Below, piece by piece: positions 60,104-64,000 of a stretch of DNA of 64,000 bases. The notes under the pieces are model-generated. The model saw nothing but the letters and a program-made list of their open reading frames with translations, had not been told where the DNA came from and ran no database searches. The stretch lies in contig NZ_VFIL01000012.1 of the NCBI RefSeq assembly GCF_007858285.1, positions 90,815 to 154,814 of the forward strand, in the 5' to 3' direction. Position numbers and translations under genes: made by a program. Source of the DNA: Pseudomonas brenneri. Lineage in GTDB: Bacteria > Pseudomonadota > Gammaproteobacteria > Pseudomonadales > Pseudomonadaceae. Position 1 is the stretch's first letter, and every line of letters starts with the position of its first letter.

Positions 60104-60138
60104 AAAAAGGCCGCGATCTTTTGGATCGCGGCCTTTTT
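60104..60138. terminator. Bidirectional terminator between mksB and pqiB
   Basis: AAAAAGGCCGCGATC and GATCGCGGCCTTTTT form a 15-bp stem with T-runs on both strands, ending both the mks and pqi transcripts. Confidence 0.95.
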
Positions 60139-60152
60139 TGTGGCGCCTGGAT

Positions 60153-62456
60153 TTATTTACCCAGGGGAATCTTCGGCGCCCAGATCAACCACTCGTCTTC
60201 GAACTTGTCGAACAGCGGGAACGTCTGCTCAGGTAGCGCCGGGTTGCCCATGCGCTCGCCGTCCGGAGTAGCAAAGGCGATTCCGCCCTGAATCAGGGTT
60301 TCCAAAGACTCGGTGCGCACCGTCGCGCCTTTGAACAGGCCGAAGTCCAGACCGAAGCCACTGCTGTTCCAGAAACGGCTGCCACCGCGAACCAGCGGTG
60401 CGTACTTGGGCTCGATCAGCACATGGATCAGCACGCGATCAGCGGTCTTGCCCAGCTCGTAACCCGTGACCTTGCCCACGGTGACTTCACGGTAGGTGAC
60501 TGGCACGCCGACTTTCAACGAACCACGACGGGCGGCGCTGAGTACCAGGCTCAAGCCGGCTTCCTGCACGTTGGTTTCTGGTGGTTGGGCCAGGGCCACG
60601 AAGTTCTTTTGCGGACCGGTGCTTTTCACCGCGGGCAGAACCTCGATGTACTGGCCAGTGACCAGGGTTTCCAGGTTGGCGGTTTTCATCAGCCCCAACT
60701 CGGGCTTGACCACCCAGAACTGGCTGCCGGCACGGGCGATCCGCTCAGGGACCTCAGTGATACGTGCGCTGAGCATCACCGACTGCATGTCGGCGCTCAG
60801 GTCGACGCTTTCAATCTTGCCTACGTCCAGGCCTTTGAAACGAATCGGCGTATCGATGCGCAGGCCGTCGGCGCGGTCCACCTTGATGGTGATCAGGGTG
60901 CCACGTTGGCTGGAGGCTTCGTGATCGGCAAACAAGCGGAAACGCGGAATGCGATTTCTCAGCGGCACATTCGGCTCTGGGGTTTCAAAGGCGATACCAC
61001 CGGCCATCAGGCTTTGCAGAGACTCGCTTTTGACCTGGATGCCACCGGTGATGCCGCCGGTCAGGGTCACGCCACTGGCGTTCCAGAATCGTGTGGAGCC
61101 ATTGACCAGGCCTTCGTATTCCTTCTCGATATGTACGCCGATCACCAGTTGCTTGCGCTTGCGCGAGAACTGATAGCTCTGTACCGAACCAACCTTGACC
61201 TGCTTGTAGAGGATCGGGCTGCCGACCTCCAGGGAGCCGAGGCTCTCGGTGAGCAGGACCAGGTGCAAGCCTGGGGAGCGCAGGTCCAGCGGTGGCGCCT
61301 TGGGCCGGGCGACAAACTCGCGTTGCGGGCTGGCGCCTTTGTCGCCGGGGCGGATGGCAATGTAGTTACCCTTTACCAACGCTTCCAGGCCAGTGATGCC
61401 CGCCAGGGAAATGGACGGCTTGACCACCCAGAACTGGGTGCCTTCTACCAGGTAATCCTCGGCCAATGGGTCGAGGGTCAGGTCGGCGCTGGCGCTGGAC
61501 AGGTCCGAGTCGACCTTGAGGGCCTTGAGACTGCCGACCTGGATACCTTTGTACATCACGGGTGTGCGGCCGGCCTGCAAGCCCTCGAAGTCACTGAGCT
61601 TGACCTTGACGCGGATGCCCGCTGCGGCGGCATCGAAGTCTTCGTATAGGCGGAACGGCAGGCTCGGGTCGGTGGGCGGGCTGTCCTTGCGATTCTCCGG
61701 CGTGGCGAAGGCAATACCACCGGCGACAATGCTCGCCAGGGACTCGCTGCGCACTTTGACCCCGGACAGGTTGGCGTCGATGCTGATGCCGCTGGCATTC
61801 CAGAAGCGCGTATGTTTGCGCACCAGGTTGGCGTAGGTCGGCTCGATATAGATCTTTACCTCGACGGTGTTCTGATCAGCGGACAGCAGGTAGCTTTTGA
61901 CCTGGCCGACCTGGATCTGTTTGTAGAACACCGGGCTGCCACGGTCGAGCGAGCCGAGCCGCTCGGCCTTGACGGTCAGGTGCAGGCCGGGCTTGGCGTC
62001 GGATAAAGGTGGCTCTTCGGAGAGCGCCTTGAACTTGCGCGTGGGCTCGCCGTCGCCGGGGCTAGCGGCGATGTAGTTACCCGAAACCAGGGTTTCCAAG
62101 CCAGTAATCCCGGCCAGGCTGACGCTCGGTTTGACCAGCCAGAAGCGCGTATTGGCCTTGAGGTACTGCTCGACATCCTTGTTCATCTCGATGGTGGCAA
62201 TCACCCCGCGATTGCTGCCCTCGTCATCCAGGGCCAGGGTCGTGACCTTGCCCACGGGCATGCCTTTGTAGACCACTTCGGTCTTGTTGACCTGGATGCC
62301 TTCACCGCTCTCAAAGCGAACCTGGATCTCGATGCCCGTCTGGGTGTAGGCACGCCATCCGAGCCAGCCGCCGATCACCAGGGCGATCAACGGCAGTACC
62401 CAAATGGCCGACCAGTTCGAAGCGGGGCGGGTTTTAGCCTTTGGCAAATCAGTCAT
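60153..62456 (-). CDS. pqiB: PqiB/LetB-type MCE protein with six MCE domains
   Basis: A 767-residue protein of the lipid-transport MCE family. An N-terminal anchor helix (IWVLPLIALVIGGWLGW) is followed by six MCE domains, counted by their opening strands: GIEIQVRFESGEGI, GLHLTVKAERLGSL, GIRVKVKLSDFEGL, GLHLVLLTESLGSL, GTLITIKVDRADGL and GLSLVLSAARRGSL. Each is followed by a YK/YR-x-V-x-VG turn. E. coli PqiB has three and LetB seven. Such proteins form hexameric tubes across the periplasm. It overlaps the second pqiA gene by eight bases. Confidence 0.92.
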   Translation of the reverse strand: MTDLPKAKTRPASNWSAIWVLPLIALVIGGWLGWRAYTQTGIEIQVRFESGEGIQVNKTEVVYKGMPVGKVTTLALDDEGSNRGVIATIEMNKDVEQYLKANTRFWLVKPSVSLAGITGLETLVSGNYIAASPGDGEPTRKFKALSEEPPLSDAKPGLHLTVKAERLGSLDRGSPVFYKQIQVGQVKSYLLSADQNTVEVKIYIEPTYANLVRKHTRFWNASGISIDANLSGVKVRSESLASIVAGGIAFATPENRKDSPPTDPSLPFRLYEDFDAAAAGIRVKVKLSDFEGLQAGRTPVMYKGIQVGSLKALKVDSDLSSASADLTLDPLAEDYLVEGTQFWVVKPSISLAGITGLEALVKGNYIAIRPGDKGASPQREFVARPKAPPLDLRSPGLHLVLLTESLGSLEVGSPILYKQVKVGSVQSYQFSRKRKQLVIGVHIEKEYEGLVNGSTRFWNASGVTLTGGITGGIQVKSESLQSLMAGGIAFETPEPNVPLRNRIPRFRLFADHEASSQRGTLITIKVDRADGLRIDTPIRFKGLDVGKIESVDLSADMQSVMLSARITEVPERIARAGSQFWVVKPELGLMKTANLETLVTGQYIEVLPAVKSTGPQKNFVALAQPPETNVQEAGLSLVLSAARRGSLKVGVPVTYREVTVGKVTGYELGKTADRVLIHVLIEPKYAPLVRGGSRFWNSSGFGLDFGLFKGATVRTESLETLIQGGIAFATPDGERMGNPALPEQTFPLFDKFEDEWLIWAPKIPLGK

Positions 62457-63072
62457 GGTCGTCGTCCGACTCCGTGTTATCCCAAATCAGTCGGGGATCG
62501 AAAGTTACTGCGGCAAGCATCGTCAAAATCACCACACTGGCGAACGCCACGGCACCGAGATTGGCCTCGATACTGGCAAGTCGCCCAAAATTTACGACCG
62601 CTACCAGAATGGCGATCACGAAGATATCCAGCATGGACCAGCGACCGATAAATTCGATAAAGCGGTACATGATAATGCGTTGTCGGGCAGAAAGCGGCTG
62701 GTGACGTTGTACCGAGAGCAGTAACAACGCGAGGCCCACCAGCTTGAAGGTTGGCACAAGAATACTGGCGACAAACACGACAGTGGCAATTGGGAACATA
62801 CCGTAATGCACCAGATCGATCACGCCGGCCATGATGGTGCTCGGGGCACCCTGCCCCATAGAGTTGATCGTCATGATAGGCAACAGGTTGGCCGGAATGT
62901 ACAGAATCGCAGCGGTAATCAGTAAAGCCCAGGTGCGGGTCAAACTGTTCGGACGACGAGCGTGGACCAATGCGCCGCAACGGGTACAGGTTTGCTCGCC
63001 GGTATCCGGGTCCTGCCTGTTGAGTTCGTGACATTCGCCACATATCAGAATGCCTGCATCAATCGCCCGCAT
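62449..63072 (-). CDS. pqiA: PqiA/LetA-type membrane protein, second half-size copy
   Basis: A 207-residue protein with a zinc-ribbon-like start (CGECHELN, then CTRCGALVHARR) and four membrane helices, including ITAAILYIPANLLPIMTINS, the PqiA signature. E. coli PqiA and LetA have two such modules in one chain of about 420 residues; here they are separate genes. The start at 63072 (MRAIDAGILI) is taken; it overlaps the upstream pqiA by 14 bases. Confidence 0.9.
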   Translation of the reverse strand: MRAIDAGILICGECHELNRQDPDTGEQTCTRCGALVHARRPNSLTRTWALLITAAILYIPANLLPIMTINSMGQGAPSTIMAGVIDLVHYGMFPIATVVFVASILVPTFKLVGLALLLLSVQRHQPLSARQRIIMYRFIEFIGRWSMLDIFVIAILVAVVNFGRLASIEANLGAVAFASVVILTMLAAVTFDPRLIWDNTESDDDHD

Positions 63073-63718
63073 GTTCGTCCTCCCCTGACAACGCTTGCCA
63101 GATCTGATGAGGTGACATGACAACCTCCAACAGAACCTGAACCATTAACAGACTGACAAAGCAGGCCAATCCCAGGCCTATGCTCAGGGATGCCATGCCG
63201 GCCAGTTTCACGATCGCGACCAGCACACCCATCAGGTAGACCTCAAGCATCCCCCAATCGCGCATATGGTGATAAATGCGATATAGCAATAGGCCATAGC
63301 TGCGACCTACGTTCCAGCGAATACTGAGCAACACCGCCAGTTGGCACAGCAACTTGAGCAACGGAATGCCCATGCTGCACAGGAACACCACCACGGCGAC
63401 GCCTTGCATGCCTGTATTGAACAGGGCGACTACGCCACTCCAGACCGTGTCTTCAGCAGTCTGCCCGAGTAGATTGAGCTGCATGATGGGTAGAAAGTTC
63501 GCCGGGATGTACAGCAATAACGCCGCGATCACCAAGGCCAGGCTGCGCTCGACGACATTGTAGCGGTGGGCGTACATCTCATAACCACAGCGTGGGCACA
63601 GGGCCTTTTCACCGTGCGCAAGCTCTGGCTTACGCATCAGCAAGTCGCACTCATGACAGGCAACCAGGTCCTCCAGCGGTAGGTCGGACACCTGGGGGGT
63701 ATCAACCGGGTCGGACAT
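63059..63718 (-). CDS. pqiA: PqiA/LetA-type membrane protein, first half-size copy
   Basis: A 219-residue protein with zinc ribbon CHECDLLMRKPELAHGEKA followed by LCPRCGYEMYAH and four membrane helices, including LLYIPANFLPIMQLNLLGQ. It is the first gene of the pqiA-pqiA-pqiB operon, which probably maintains the outer membrane by phospholipid movement. No pqiC lipoprotein gene is seen in the operon. Confidence 0.9.
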   Translation of the reverse strand: MSDPVDTPQVSDLPLEDLVACHECDLLMRKPELAHGEKALCPRCGYEMYAHRYNVVERSLALVIAALLLYIPANFLPIMQLNLLGQTAEDTVWSGVVALFNTGMQGVAVVVFLCSMGIPLLKLLCQLAVLLSIRWNVGRSYGLLLYRIYHHMRDWGMLEVYLMGVLVAIVKLAGMASLSIGLGLACFVSLLMVQVLLEVVMSPHQIWQALSGEDEHAGD

Positions 63719-63890
63719 ATAGGGCTCTAAGTCTAAAATGATCAGGTGCCTATTCTAGTGTTCTGGCTCAGAAATAACTGTGCAAATTTGTCGGGATGAG
63801 CCGACTGCAAGCGCAAGGGAGAGTATGGGTTGGGCTTGGAATCTTGCAGCTGGAAACTTGAAGCTTGTAGCAGCCCCTTTCCGAGCGCCC

Positions 63891-63926
63891 AAAACAAAAC
63901 CCCAACTGCTTTCGCAATTGGGGTTT
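63891..63926 (-). terminator. Terminator of the rRNA operon
   Basis: Read on the minus strand: AAACCCCAA, a 12-base loop, TTGGGGTTT, then TGTTTT. It lies 12 bases beyond the 5S gene. The region between it and pqiA (63719-63890) holds no gene. Confidence 0.88.
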
Positions 63927-63937
63927 CGGAATTTAAT

Positions 63938-64000
63938 CTTGACGATGACCTACTCTCACATGGGGAAACCCCACACTACCATCGGCGATGCATCGTTTCA
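63938..64000 (-). rRNA. rrf: 5S ribosomal RNA, 3' part
   Basis: The minus-strand sequence TGAAACGATGCATCGCCGAT through GTAGGTCATCGTCAAG is the 3' half of Pseudomonas 5S rRNA. The gene continues beyond the right end of the window, where 23S and 16S genes of the same operon are expected. Confidence 0.95.

Overview
The window is a chromosomal stretch of a fluorescent pseudomonad of the Pseudomonas fluorescens complex. The evidence is high-GC coding sequence, REPINs of the fluorescens type, small Pseudomonas-specific proteins (DUF2790 and DUF3077/DUF6124-like), an OprD porin, and a P. syringae-type Hrp secretion system on an otherwise non-pathogenic background.

Positions 1-18171 hold an almost complete Hrp1 type III secretion cluster. 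A partial hrpS is followed by the hrpA-hrpB-hrcJ-hrpD-hrpE operon and the hrpF-hrpG-hrcC-hrpT-hrpV operon. A long opposite-strand operon runs hrpJ-hrcV-hrpQ-hrcN-hrpO-hrpP-hrcQ-hrcR-hrcS-hrcT-hrcU, and hrpL lies divergent from hrpJ. The control circuit can be read from the DNA: HrpS (sigma-54 activator) would act on the -24/-12 promoter of hrpL, and HrpL (ECF sigma factor) on hrp boxes before hrpA, hrpF and hrpJ. No harpin gene (hrpZ), hrpK or effector lies inside the cluster, and hrcQ is one gene rather than the split hrcQA/hrcQB of P. syringae. A fourth perfect hrp box lies 33 kb away at 50529, before an AT-rich 72-codon gene. That gene is the best candidate for an undescribed HrpL-controlled secreted protein.

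Positions 18209-33889 are mixed accessory and metabolic genes: a fosmidomycin-efflux MFS protein, a small DUF gene with an elaborately folded leader, a REPIN, tRNA-Met, a DMT transporter with a histidine-rich tail, argC with a divergent LysR regulator, a GFA-family protein, two proteins related to aminoglycoside-modifying enzymes, a Fur-type TonB receptor, ggt, ddl, and an AraC regulator. The 3' end of the AraC gene plus a REPIN is tandemly repeated four times with a 243-bp period.

Positions 33929-47373 contain a soluble PAS chemoreceptor, an OprD porin, and a heavy-metal resistance block: a two-component pair, CzcCBA, a second CzcR-like regulator and CzcD. Three matching operator-like sites connect the porin, a small exported protein and the czc operon.

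Positions 47554-64000 hold two carboxylate-type transporters, the hrp-box gene, an exported protein of unknown function, a SET-domain protein, carbonic anhydrase, rimI with a probable holD, the MksFEB condensin, a split pqiA plus a six-MCE-domain pqiB, and the 3' end of a 5S rRNA gene that belongs to an rRNA operon running in from the right.
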